From positions 1 through 6,537 of the forward strand of contig JAVBOA010000058.1 in the NCBI GenBank assembly GCA_031551135.1: a DNA stretch of 6,537 nt, read 5' to 3'. Below, piece by piece: positions 1 through 6,441 of this stretch; position 1 is the first letter of the stretch, and each line of letters begins with the position of its first letter. Origin of the DNA: JAITVM01 sp031551135. Its GTDB lineage: Bacteria > Bacillota > Clostridia > Lachnospirales > JAITVM01. The position numbers and the translations under genes are program-made. The notes beneath the pieces were generated by a model. That model saw only the letters and a program-made list of their open reading frames with translations, searched no databases and was not told the DNA's origin.

Positions 1-480
1 TATATACCAATACTTTCCGTCGAAGTTTATACGGGGGTTATAAAATTTTTTTGATGTAATTCTGTTAGCTTCAGATATCCTTATCCAACCAACTTTTTCA
101 ATTAAAAATTTATCCTCTTTAAATTTCAATTTTACGTTATCGTTGTAAAAACTTGGTTTTGTTTTACGTTTGCTTTTGAACTTAGGGAAAGCACTTTCTT
201 TTTTGAAAAACCGTTTATAGGCATTGCAAGCATCTTTAACTGCTTGCTTTGTTATGTTATTGCTTGTTTCATATAACCACTTATATTCGTCTGATTGTTT
301 CAAAACGGTAAGTTCTTTTCGTAAATCTTGATCACTTAGAAACCTGCCGCCGTTTGCATAATTTTCCTTTTGTTTGCCTAAAGCCCAATTATAGGCAAAT
401 CGACTTACTCCTGCTGATTGCCATAGCTTACGTTCCTGTTCATCAGTTGGCTTTAATCGCACTTTTACTGTCCGTATCAT
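1..480 (-). CDS. tnpB: TnpB (IS200/IS605-type OrfB), N-terminal part, runs off the window
   Basis: An open frame of 160 codons starts at ATG 480-478 and continues without a stop to position 1, so the C-terminal part is outside the window. The translation begins MIRTVKVRLKPTDEQERKLW and has the hallmarks of OrfB/TnpB: the N-terminal helix-turn-helix region with RFAYNWALGKQKE (about residues 27-39), then FPKFKSKRK (about 98-106), and the later VGWIRIS segment. An in-frame TGA lies just upstream, and AAGGAG (491-496) sits 10 nt before the ATG, which fixes the start. TnpB proteins are RNA-guided DNA nucleases encoded by IS200/IS605 and related elements. The RuvC catalytic residues and zinc ribbon lie in the missing half, so activity cannot be judged here. 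No tnpA lies on the visible side, so this may be a stand-alone (IS1341-like) copy, or tnpA may lie beyond position 1. Confidence 0.93.
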   Translation of the reverse strand, partial: MIRTVKVRLKPTDEQERKLWQSAGVSRFAYNWALGKQKENYANGGRFLSDQDLRKELTVLKQSDEYKWLYETSNNITKQAVKDACNAYKRFFKKESAFPKFKSKRKTKPSFYNDNVKLKFKEDKFLIEKVGWIRISEANRITSKKFYNPRINFDGKYWYI

Positions 481-490
481 CTCCCATCAA

Positions 491-496
491 CTCCTT
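491..496 (-). promoter_or_regulatory. Ribosome binding site of tnpB
   Basis: AAGGAG on the minus strand, 10 nt upstream of ATG 480. A second purine run, GGGAG, lies directly before the ATG, but too close to act as the main site. Confidence 0.7.
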
Positions 497-499
497 ACA

Positions 500-540
500 A
501 TTCAAGACATTTTATAAAGTTTTATAATGTTAACGTTAAC
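500..540 (-). repeat. Candidate left end of the TnpB element: GTTAACGTTAAC palindrome next to a small AT-rich hairpin
   Basis: Positions 529-540 form a perfect 12-bp palindrome that is also a tandem copy of GTTAAC. Next to it, on the minus strand, TTATAA-AACT-TTATAA (513-528) can fold into a short hairpin. IS200/IS605-family elements have subterminal hairpins and insert next to a short target sequence (such as TTAC or TTTAA types) that later serves as the TnpB target-adjacent motif. TTAAC would be a plausible such motif at the host/element junction. The boundary itself is inferred, since the other element end is outside the window. Confidence 0.3.
511..539 (-). promoter_or_regulatory. Candidate sigma-A promoter for tnpB
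   Basis: On the minus strand TTAACG (534-539) is followed by a 17-bp spacer and TATAAA (511-516). This gives 4/6 and 5/6 matches to the consensus hexamers with ideal spacing. The -35 lies inside the GTTAACGTTAAC palindrome and overlaps the stop codon of the radical SAM gene. If the TnpB element was inserted here, the promoter would be a hybrid of host and element DNA. Predicted from sequence only. Confidence 0.45.
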
Positions 541-1786
541 TGTTATATGCCCCCAAATCGAAAAACGAAAGCTGTTCGTATTTCTCGTCAATCTTATTTT
601 CGGTCAGAATATTATATAAAATTTGAGGGTCAAGCTTTATGCGGTCTAACATTTTTCCGTTGCAGGTAATAAAGTATTTCGCACGTTTTAAAACAACATT
701 TAACTTTTTGAGATTATCAAAATCCAAATTATGCACTTTTCGGGCGTTTAGAATTTTCAAAACAGAAGTCATGCCAATGCCGGGCACGCGCAAAAGTTCA
801 TTGTAGTCAGCCGTATTTACTTCAACCGGAAATCTTTCGATATGCCGAAGCGCCCATTGGCATTTCGGATCCATATTCAAATTTAGATTTTCTTCTTTTT
901 CCAAAATCTCGTCTGCGTTGAAACCATAAAAACGCAATAGCCAATCCGCTTGATAAAGCCTGTGCTCTCGCAAAAGCGGCGGATCTGTTTTTGGCAGAAT
1001 CGGCGAATTTGAAACCGGTAGATATGCAGAATAAAAAACCCGCTTCAATTTAAATTTATCGTATAAAGATTGCGTTAAATCGATAATTTGCCTGTCAGAA
1101 TCATCCGTTGCGCCGACTATCATCTGCGTGGATTGCCCCGCCGGAACATATTTTGGCGCATTTTTAAATAAAACAATTTCTTCTTTATTTTTAATTATAT
1201 TATTTTTTATAAGCCCCATCGGTTTTGTAATCGATTCTTTGGTTTTATCGGGAGCTAAAAGTTTCAGCGAATTCATTGACGGCATTTCAATATTCACGCT
1301 CATTCGGTCTGCCAAAAGCCCCGTTGCATTAATCAGCGCCTGATCCGCACCGGGAATCGCTTTAACATGAATATATCCGTTAAAACGGTATTTTTCGCGC
1401 ACTAATTTCAAAGTTCTATATAACATTTCCATTGTATAATTCGGACTCTTAATAACTGCTGATGATAAAAACAAACCTTCGATAAAATTCCGCTTGTAAA
1501 AATTTATCATAATATCCGCGATTTCGTCGGGTTCGAACGCCGCCCGAGGAATATCGTTTGATTTTCGGTTTACGCAATATTGACAATCGTAAATGCAATA
1601 ATTCGTTTGCAGGACTTTCAAAAGCGAAATACATCGCCCGTCGGCCGCAAAAGAATGGCAGATTCCAGCGGCGGCTGCATTTCCTAAATATCCGGCTTTT
1701 GATTTTCGTTCCTCGCCCGAAGACGTACATGCTACATCATATTTCGCCGCCATTGTAAGTATTTTCAATTTTTCAAATATATCCAA
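536..1786 (-). CDS. Putative DNA modification/repair radical SAM protein (TIGR03916-like)
   Basis: A 416-residue protein recognised as the radical SAM family usually named putative DNA modification/repair protein, whose reaction is unknown to me. The [4Fe-4S]/SAM motif CX3CX2C is C64-IYD-C68-QY-C71. The conserved stretch GNAAAAGICHSFAADGRC lies just before it and, with C20, C43 and C52, could bind a second cluster (inference). A helix-hairpin-helix DNA-binding motif, LLRVPGIGMTSVLKILNAR, is at 331-349. Near the C-terminus QLSFF (405-409) resembles a beta-clamp binding peptide. The frame can be extended to GTG 1795, but there AGAGG touches the start codon. TTG 1786 has AGAGGGTGA at proper spacing and gives the N-terminus MDIFEKLKIL, which fits the family better. 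The gene has its own promoter and LexA-like boxes. Its usual small partner gene is not seen downstream, where tnpB begins instead. Confidence 0.93.
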   Translation of the reverse strand: MDIFEKLKILTMAAKYDVACTSSGEERKSKAGYLGNAAAAGICHSFAADGRCISLLKVLQTNYCIYDCQYCVNRKSNDIPRAAFEPDEIADIMINFYKRNFIEGLFLSSAVIKSPNYTMEMLYRTLKLVREKYRFNGYIHVKAIPGADQALINATGLLADRMSVNIEMPSMNSLKLLAPDKTKESITKPMGLIKNNIIKNKEEIVLFKNAPKYVPAGQSTQMIVGATDDSDRQIIDLTQSLYDKFKLKRVFYSAYLPVSNSPILPKTDPPLLREHRLYQADWLLRFYGFNADEILEKEENLNLNMDPKCQWALRHIERFPVEVNTADYNELLRVPGIGMTSVLKILNARKVHNLDFDNLKKLNVVLKRAKYFITCNGKMLDRIKLDPQILYNILTENKIDEKYEQLSFFDLGAYNS

Positions 1787-1803
1787 ATTCTTCACCCTCT
1801 AAT

Positions 1804-1817
1804 CGAACATATATTCA
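1804..1817 (-). promoter_or_regulatory. Second, imperfect LexA-box-like operator at the start site
   Basis: On the minus strand TGAAT-ATAT-GTTCG matches CGAAC-N4-GTTCG at 8 of 10 defined positions, with the ATAT centre common in Bacillus-type boxes. It touches the last base of the -10 and covers the predicted start site. Its centre is 39 bp from that of the first box. Taken alone it could be chance in AT-rich DNA; its position makes it more credible. Confidence 0.4.
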
Positions 1818-1845
1818 TTATATATCATTATCGGCAAAAAATCAA
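1817..1845 (-). promoter_or_regulatory. Sigma-A promoter of the radical SAM repair gene
   Basis: On the minus strand TTGATT (1840-1845), a 17-bp spacer and TATAAT (1817-1822) form a near-consensus promoter. The start site would be about 1810, giving a leader of only some 25 nt before TTG 1786. It places the radical SAM gene in its own transcription unit, separate from the ABC operon ending at 1861. Confidence 0.75.
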
Positions 1846-1856
1846 ACAACCGTTCG
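1843..1856 (-). promoter_or_regulatory. LexA-box-like operator over the -35
   Basis: On the minus strand CGAAC-GGTT-GTTTG matches the Gram-positive LexA (DinR) pattern CGAAC-N4-GTTYG at all defined positions. It overlaps the -35 hexamer (1840-1845), where a bound repressor would block RNA polymerase. The same bases can form a small hairpin followed by six T, so a weak terminator for the upstream permease gene is another possible role. Confidence 0.55.
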
Positions 1857-1860
1857 TTTA

Positions 1861-2862
1861 TTATCTAAGTACATTTAAATAATAAAATAAAATCGAAAAA
1901 TATTTTACAAACGAGAGATTAACGGCAATTTCTGATATATCAAAAATCAATCCGCCTGCCGCAAAATTAAACAGAAACAAAAAAACCGCTAAAATCATTA
2001 TAAAATTATCCCGTTTAAAATACTTTCCTATTAAGAAAGAAATCACGCTGACGCAAAGCGAAAACAAAATATCCGCAATAATTATTTGAAAAAAATTAAA
2101 TTCGACTTTATAAACTAATCCCAAAATTATATGCGCTACCGAAAGATAAAATATATTCGATAAAAACAGCGAAAAAATTTGGCTTAAATCGTTTTTAAAT
2201 TCGAGATTATTCATTTTTATGCGGTAATGTAAATCCGAATTGCGTTCTTTTATAAAACGTGAGGAATTTAAAATTGAAATAAAAAGCGCAGTCAGCGCAA
2301 AAAGTCCGTAAAAAAGTTTGTCGAAACTATTCTCATTTTGGATTTCGCCGCCTGTTGTCCTATATTTTATTTTCATCAACGAGCCGTTTTTGGAATATTC
2401 ATACGAATCCTGCAAAATTTCCTCTGCGTCGATTTCTTTTATATACGGATGCAAAACTTTTTCGCCCATTTCGCCGCTGCGCCTTTGCATAACGAGCGTC
2501 GACAAGAAAATATTCAAAACCGTATCCGAAGTTGTGGTTTTGGTTTTATAAAGCTCTATCGAATTTTTATAATCCCCGGCTTTGAAAAAATATCCGCAAT
2601 CCGTTTTATAAGCGGAAACAGATTTTATAAGTTCATCCTTATTTTCGCAAACAAAAAAGTCGATTGTTTCTTTGGAGTATTCCATAATCGAAGGATGAAT
2701 TATATTTTTAATTTCATCGTTTTCATAAGCCAGAGCTACTTTTATTTTGCTCTCTTTGTTCAAATCAATATTGAATAAAATAAAAATCACAAAAACCGGC
2801 ATAATAAAAAGTGCGAAAAGATATTTTTTGTTAATCAAAAGTTTCAGCCGAATCAATATCAT
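1861..2862 (-). CDS. ABC-2-type transporter permease, second subunit, short C-terminus
   Basis: A 333-residue membrane protein of the ABC-2 exporter permease type. TM1 is at about 14-32, followed by a mostly hydrophilic outer domain (about 33-180). Four further helices lie at about 182-200, 226-250, 256-279 and 286-307. The AAGGLIFDIS motif after the last helix matches the GG-I/L loop typical of these permeases. The protein then stops at YYLNVLR, where relatives, including the neighbour ending at 2864, continue into one more helix. So it looks five-helix rather than six-helix. The frame extends up to 2973 inside the previous gene, but ATG 2862 starts 1 bp after that gene's TAA and gives a normal permease N-terminus, implying translational coupling. 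It is probably a heterodimer partner of the preceding permease. The substrate is unknown. Confidence 0.8.
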   Translation of the reverse strand: MILIRLKLLINKKYLFALFIMPVFVIFILFNIDLNKESKIKVALAYENDEIKNIIHPSIMEYSKETIDFFVCENKDELIKSVSAYKTDCGYFFKAGDYKNSIELYKTKTTTSDTVLNIFLSTLVMQRRSGEMGEKVLHPYIKEIDAEEILQDSYEYSKNGSLMKIKYRTTGGEIQNENSFDKLFYGLFALTALFISILNSSRFIKERNSDLHYRIKMNNLEFKNDLSQIFSLFLSNIFYLSVAHIILGLVYKVEFNFFQIIIADILFSLCVSVISFLIGKYFKRDNFIMILAVFLFLFNFAAGGLIFDISEIAVNLSFVKYFSILFYYLNVLR

Positions 2863-2863
2863 A

Positions 2864-3997
2864 TTAAAATCCAATTTCACCACGCCCCAAAATTTTTCTG
2901 AGATACAATAATCCAAGCGCATTAAAAATAATAAAAAAGCCGATTCCATAAAGAAATAATTTCGATTTCTCAAAAATAAAATAATTATTCAACGAAAGGA
3001 ACGAGATTTTATTTATAAATTCCGGCAAGATTCCTTTTGGTAAAATTCCGCCCGAAATAAAAAGCGAAATAATCGCGAATGAAAATATAAAAAGTCCCGC
3101 CGACGCGCTTTCCTTAAAAACAATCGAAGTAAAAATTATCAAGGAGGAAAGAATCAGAGCAAGAATAAAAATTTTAAATTTAAAAAAATAAAACAGCGGC
3201 AAAGTCACAATGAGAATCAGTAAAAAAAGCGAACAAAACGCCATTGCATATGCTTTATAATAATCGAATCCCAAAATTTTCAGCCGTGCTAAAATTGCAG
3301 GGTCTAATATTTTTTTCAGCGGTTCGAAAAACGACGCAATATTTATTAAAACCATAAAAATCAAAGCCGAATACAAATAATGAGTTTTCAGCGAAAAATC
3401 CCCGAACGGATTTAGATATTTCGTATCAAAATATTCTTTATATGACAAAAGAGCTTTCCCGAACTCCAGATTAATCGCCATCACAATTTTATCTTGAATA
3501 ATTTCGTTCGGGACATTTTTTTCGTAAGCATAATCAATTGTTGCGTATATACCCGATTGCGACGATGTCAAAAAAGCCGTTCCCGCTTTTACCAAAGCTT
3601 CGGATATATTGTATTTTAATTTCTGCGTGCGGTTTCCGACAAAAATAATATTTTTATTTTCGCCTGTAATAACCGAATCGGTAAAGCCTTTTTCTATTAT
3701 AATATAACAAGGGATTTCTTGGGATTTTAATTTACTTTCGGCAGCCGATAAATCCATTTTTTCGAATTCCATGATATTTTTCAAATCATCTCTGCTGAAC
3801 AAAGCGTTTAACATAATATCCAGATACGGGTTTTCATCTTCCACAACAATTCCGAATGTGAATTTATCAATCAAAGAACTTCGTTTTTCAATATATTCGA
3901 AAAAAGCAGATAGCATAAAAAACAAAAATACTGCCGCCGAAATCCCGATAATTATTTTTTTATATTCACTCAATATTATTTTAATAAAATAAATCAT
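2864..3997 (-). CDS. ABC-2-type transporter permease, first subunit
   Basis: A 377-residue membrane protein with the full ABC-2 (ABC2_membrane_3-like) layout. TM1 is at about 15-34. A large outer domain (about 35-205) includes an IEKGFTDSV segment of the kind that precedes the permease core in this family. Five further helices lie at about 207-224, 249-271, 274-293, 299-318 and 346-366. The ISGGILPKGILPEF loop between the last two helices is characteristic. ATG 3997 is preferred because GAGG lies 6 nt upstream; a TTG at 4009 extends the frame by four codons but has no ribosome site. With the ATPase encoded at 5618-6280 and the next permease it would form an exporter. The permease pair share layout but little obvious sequence, so they are probably old duplicates. 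Polyketide/peptide, ion or lipid export cannot be told apart. Confidence 0.85.
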   Translation of the reverse strand: MIYFIKIILSEYKKIIIGISAAVFLFFMLSAFFEYIEKRSSLIDKFTFGIVVEDENPYLDIMLNALFSRDDLKNIMEFEKMDLSAAESKLKSQEIPCYIIIEKGFTDSVITGENKNIIFVGNRTQKLKYNISEALVKAGTAFLTSSQSGIYATIDYAYEKNVPNEIIQDKIVMAINLEFGKALLSYKEYFDTKYLNPFGDFSLKTHYLYSALIFMVLINIASFFEPLKKILDPAILARLKILGFDYYKAYAMAFCSLFLLILIVTLPLFYFFKFKIFILALILSSLIIFTSIVFKESASAGLFIFSFAIISLFISGGILPKGILPEFINKISFLSLNNYFIFEKSKLFLYGIGFFIIFNALGLLYLRKILGRGEIGF

Positions 3998-4046
3998 TTT
4001 ATACCTCAATCAGAGCAATACACGTTTTTTTCAATCTTTACTATTT

Positions 4047-4072
4047 AAAAAAATTCCCCAAGAAGGGGAATT
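4047..4072 (-). terminator. Rho-independent terminator after the membrane-protein gene
   Basis: On the minus strand an 8-bp perfect stem AATTCCCC / GGGGAATT with loop TTCTT is followed by seven T (plus-strand A run 4047-4053). It begins 9 bp after the stop codon of the gene ending at 4082. It splits the ABC locus, leaving ATPase and membrane protein before it and both permeases after it. I see no convincing promoter between it and ATG 3997, so read-through is the likely source of permease mRNA. Confidence 0.85.
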
Positions 4073-4081
4073 GTATAAATT

Positions 4082-5605
4082 CTAATACGCGAAAAGCGGT
4101 TCAAACAAAAGCTCGTTCGGTCCGACAGTATCAAATTTTGCTTCGGAGTCCGGAACGGTTACGGCTTCATTTGCAGGTTCAATTCTCATTGTTACATCAA
4201 TATTAGTTTCTTGATCTGCTATATTAAGCTTGCCAAGATGCATTTCGTAAAGATTATCGTTCATAATAAGATTGCCATCCAATTTTACAGAAATCGGCAT
4301 TCCGTAAAATACAATTTGCGGAACTGTCATAGAAAAATTATTTTCTGTTTTAGCAGGATCGTAAGAAATATTCAGAGAACCTACGCTGGAGCCGCCTGCG
4401 GAGAGGTCTAAAACAGAGTTGTAAACACCGTCGGTTTTAGACTCGGTATAATCTATAGACACTTCCATGCCGTCTATAGAGCTGGTGTACACTAATCCTG
4501 TAAAAACATCGTTTTCTTCTTTTATCGAAAATGTATTAATAGCAGCCGGATTATTATCCGAAGTATAGGATACTTGGCTGATTTTATTATTATAAATAAT
4601 TACATTAACCGTCACTGCGGAGACATTTTCTAAATCCTCCACTTTCAGTTCTGGCACGGACACATTATCTTTGCGGTTTACTTCGTTCATTTGAACAAGA
4701 GCTGTTTTGATATCCTCTGCGTCAAATTTATATATTATCTGATCTGCGTCAACCTCGCCGCCGCCAATAGTATGTTTTATTTTTGATTCCTCTATTGTAG
4801 CTTTTTTCAATAAATCCGATAATACTTTTTTGTATTCGTTAAAATTATCAGCTTGGTCTTTCGGGTTAGCGTAAGTCGCAATATCGTCATATTTAAGGCT
4901 TAAATCATTGGCTATACCGTTTTCATTAAATCCAAGCCCGGCAAATTCGTCTTTATATTTTTCAAAATATGCAGTAAATTCTGCGCCAAATGCCGCCGGG
5001 TCAAAGCTATAGTTCTTGTCTCTTACCGAAACTGCGCCTTTATCATTCGATGTATAAAAAGAAAAGAAATTGCTGTCGTCGCTATAAGTGTTAAATACCA
5101 TAACTTTGTCTTTTATATTATTTGTTATGACAAATTTGTCAAAGTCGAATCCAAACAGTGCAACCGGACTAAATTCTTCGTTTTTAAAATCCATCGTGAT
5201 TTTATAAGAATCTTGTATGCTTTTTGCAAGAGTTGCTCTGGCGGCACTCGCCTCATATTTCTTTTGAATCATATTAGCCGTATTCAATATTGCCTTTTCT
5301 GTTTTTCCTACCGGTCCCGAAAAAAGTATAAAATACGCGGCCACTCCAATAACTCCTATTAAAGCTATCGGAATAATAAATTTCCAAATATTACTCTTTT
5401 TCTTGCTGTCTTCCTCGTAAATTTTTTGAGTCGAATTTTCTATTGGCTCAACATCCAAAATCTCGGAATCAATTTTTCTTTCTTCATTGGAATTAAATTC
5501 ATTTTCAGGCGGATTTATATTTTCTTCGGCACCAAGATTATTCTCCAAAGACTCGCCGTTTACCTCAGGGATATCCTTTTGTTCAGGATTTTCCTTATCA
5601 TTCAT
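4082..5605 (-). CDS. Single-pass membrane protein with acidic cytoplasmic tail and large outer domain, family not recognised
   Basis: A 507-residue protein I cannot assign to a named family. Residues 1-68 are hydrophilic and very acidic (about 20 D/E against 5 K/R) and probably disordered. KKK at 68-70 precedes one transmembrane helix (about 73-95, IWKFIIPIALIGVIG onward), so the tail should be inside and the rest outside. The outer part (about 100-507) contains no cysteine. Its second half alternates hydrophobic and polar residues in strand-like fashion (for example VSAVTVNVIIY and SLNISYDP), which suggests a beta-rich fold of the lipid- or ligand-carrier type; that fold is a guess. The start is firm: AAGGAGG lies 7 nt upstream of ATG 5605 and overlaps the stop codon of the ATPase gene, so the two genes are translationally linked. 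The setting suggests an accessory of the ABC exporter. Confidence 0.8.
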   Translation of the reverse strand: MNDKENPEQKDIPEVNGESLENNLGAEENINPPENEFNSNEERKIDSEILDVEPIENSTQKIYEEDSKKKSNIWKFIIPIALIGVIGVAAYFILFSGPVGKTEKAILNTANMIQKKYEASAARATLAKSIQDSYKITMDFKNEEFSPVALFGFDFDKFVITNNIKDKVMVFNTYSDDSNFFSFYTSNDKGAVSVRDKNYSFDPAAFGAEFTAYFEKYKDEFAGLGFNENGIANDLSLKYDDIATYANPKDQADNFNEYKKVLSDLLKKATIEESKIKHTIGGGEVDADQIIYKFDAEDIKTALVQMNEVNRKDNVSVPELKVEDLENVSAVTVNVIIYNNKISQVSYTSDNNPAAINTFSIKEENDVFTGLVYTSSIDGMEVSIDYTESKTDGVYNSVLDLSAGGSSVGSLNISYDPAKTENNFSMTVPQIVFYGMPISVKLDGNLIMNDNLYEMHLGKLNIADQETNIDVTMRIEPANEAVTVPDSEAKFDTVGPNELLFEPLFAY

Positions 5606-5612
5606 TATTTTT

Positions 5613-5619
5613 CCTCCTT
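5613..5619 (-). promoter_or_regulatory. Strong ribosome binding site overlapping the ATPase stop codon
   Basis: AAGGAGG on the minus strand lies 7 nt before ATG 5605. It shares its first bases with the TAA stop (5618-5620) of the upstream ATPase gene, so terminating ribosomes end directly on this site. It is the best Shine-Dalgarno sequence in the window. Confidence 0.85.
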
Positions 5620-6280
5620 AATTCTTAATCATGTCATATATAATATCGGCAAATTTGTCGATTTTAATAGATTTAGGATTGTCTCCAAAAACAAATTTAC
5701 CGTTTCTTATAACGTACAATTTATCACAAATAAGCATTTCTTCGGTATCATGCGATGTAAAAATAATTGATTTTCCTCTGCGTTTGTATTCGAGAATTAT
5801 TTCCGAAATTTGTTTTTTGAAATAAATATCCAAATTTGCAGTCGGCTCATCCATAATCAAAAAGTCCGGATTATTAATAAGGCTCAGCATAATATTAACC
5901 CGCTTACGCATTCCGTCCGAAAGCTGCGATATTTTTTTATTCAGAATATCGCTGTCAAAATTAAATTTAACGGATTCCCGTCCGTTTATGTCAGTGAAAA
6001 ATTTTATATTATCACTCACTGTCAAGTCTTCGAAAAGAGAATTTTTTTGTGAAACAAATCCCAGATGTTTTTTAGAAAGCGCCTCATTTACATTTTGTCC
6101 ATATATACGAACTTCGCCGCTGTCAGGTTTCAAAAGTGAAGCGATTATTTTCAGAAGAGTGGATTTTCCGGAGCCGTTTCGGCCCGCAATGCAAACGATC
6201 GAGCCTTTTTCGACATCAAAAGAAATATCGTCCAATACTTTTGATTTATAAGATTTTGATATATTTACAATACTTAACAT
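5618..6280 (-). CDS. ABC transporter ATP-binding protein (exporter type)
   Basis: A 220-residue stand-alone nucleotide-binding domain, typical in length for ABC-2 exporter ATPases. Visible motifs are Walker A GRNGSGKST (33-41), Q-loop Q78 in FVSQKN, signature LSDGM (120-124, a usual drift from LSGGQ in this subgroup), Walker B FLIMDEP (140-146), D-loop NLD (149-151) and the switch histidine H178 in FTSHD. All catalytic positions appear intact. It would sit on the cytoplasmic face as a dimer driving the permeases encoded downstream. The start at ATG 6280 gives MLSIVNISKSY, a normal N-terminus, with GGTGGG just upstream; an extension to TTG 6313 adds 11 residues without a better ribosome site. 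It is the first gene of the ABC locus. Confidence 0.92.
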   Translation of the reverse strand: MLSIVNISKSYKSKVLDDISFDVEKGSIVCIAGRNGSGKSTLLKIIASLLKPDSGEVRIYGQNVNEALSKKHLGFVSQKNSLFEDLTVSDNIKFFTDINGRESVKFNFDSDILNKKISQLSDGMRKRVNIMLSLINNPDFLIMDEPTANLDIYFKKQISEIILEYKRRGKSIIFTSHDTEEMLICDKLYVIRNGKFVFGDNPKSIKIDKFADIIYDMIKN

Positions 6281-6379
6281 AAGCCCACCATAATTAAAAT
6301 AGTATAAAAACAATAAAGCTTTGCGAATTTTCTCAAACGTAATGTATGTAGAATACTATATTTTTTTCATAAATGCAAG

Positions 6380-6404
6380 TTTCCATACATACGGGGCATG
6401 GAAA
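6380..6404. repeat. Inverted repeat TTTCCAT-N11-ATGGAAA
   Basis: Two perfect 7-bp arms, 6380-6386 and 6398-6404, surround an 11-bp centre containing CGGGG. It lies between the two divergent transcription units, upstream of the rightward promoter. It could be a regulator site or part of a mobile-element end. No T-run follows, so it is not a terminator. Confidence 0.35.
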
Positions 6405-6432
6405 TTTAGTTTCATCAAAATCCTCAGCAATG

Positions 6433-6441
6433 TGGTATAAT
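6433..6441 (+). promoter_or_regulatory. Extended -10 promoter of the rightward gene
   Basis: TGGTATAAT gives a perfect TATAAT (6436-6441) with the TG extension one base upstream. No good -35 lies 16-18 bp upstream (TTCATC at 6411-6416 is too far at 19 bp), as is common with extended -10 promoters. The predicted start is about 6448. Confidence 0.6.

Noticed and set aside
1..540. CRISPR-Cas system suggested by the TnpB homology to Cas12
   Set aside because: No repeat-spacer array or other cas gene is present. The sequence matches the transposon-type OrfB N-terminus.
2338..2778. 146-codon plus-strand open frame
   Set aside because: It lies wholly inside the permease gene on the other strand, has no ribosome site or family features, and its composition is that of an antisense shadow.
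2863..2973. N-terminal extension of the second permease into the preceding gene
   Set aside because: The extra 37 residues overlap the end of the first permease in another frame and lack permease features. ATG 2862 directly after the upstream stop is the better start.
4047..4072. Terminator acting also on the plus strand
   Set aside because: The hairpin is symmetric, but no T-run follows it on the plus strand and no plus-strand gene lies upstream.
5426..5770. 114-codon plus-strand open frame spanning the end of the ATPase gene
   Set aside because: It is antisense to two well-supported genes and to the strong ribosome site between them. Its hydrophobic look comes from the opposite strand of acidic and lysine-rich coding sequence.
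6281..6313. Eleven-residue N-terminal extension of the ATPase from TTG 6313
   Set aside because: ATG 6280 gives the standard ABC ATPase N-terminus and has a purine-rich ribosome site; the extension adds nothing conserved.
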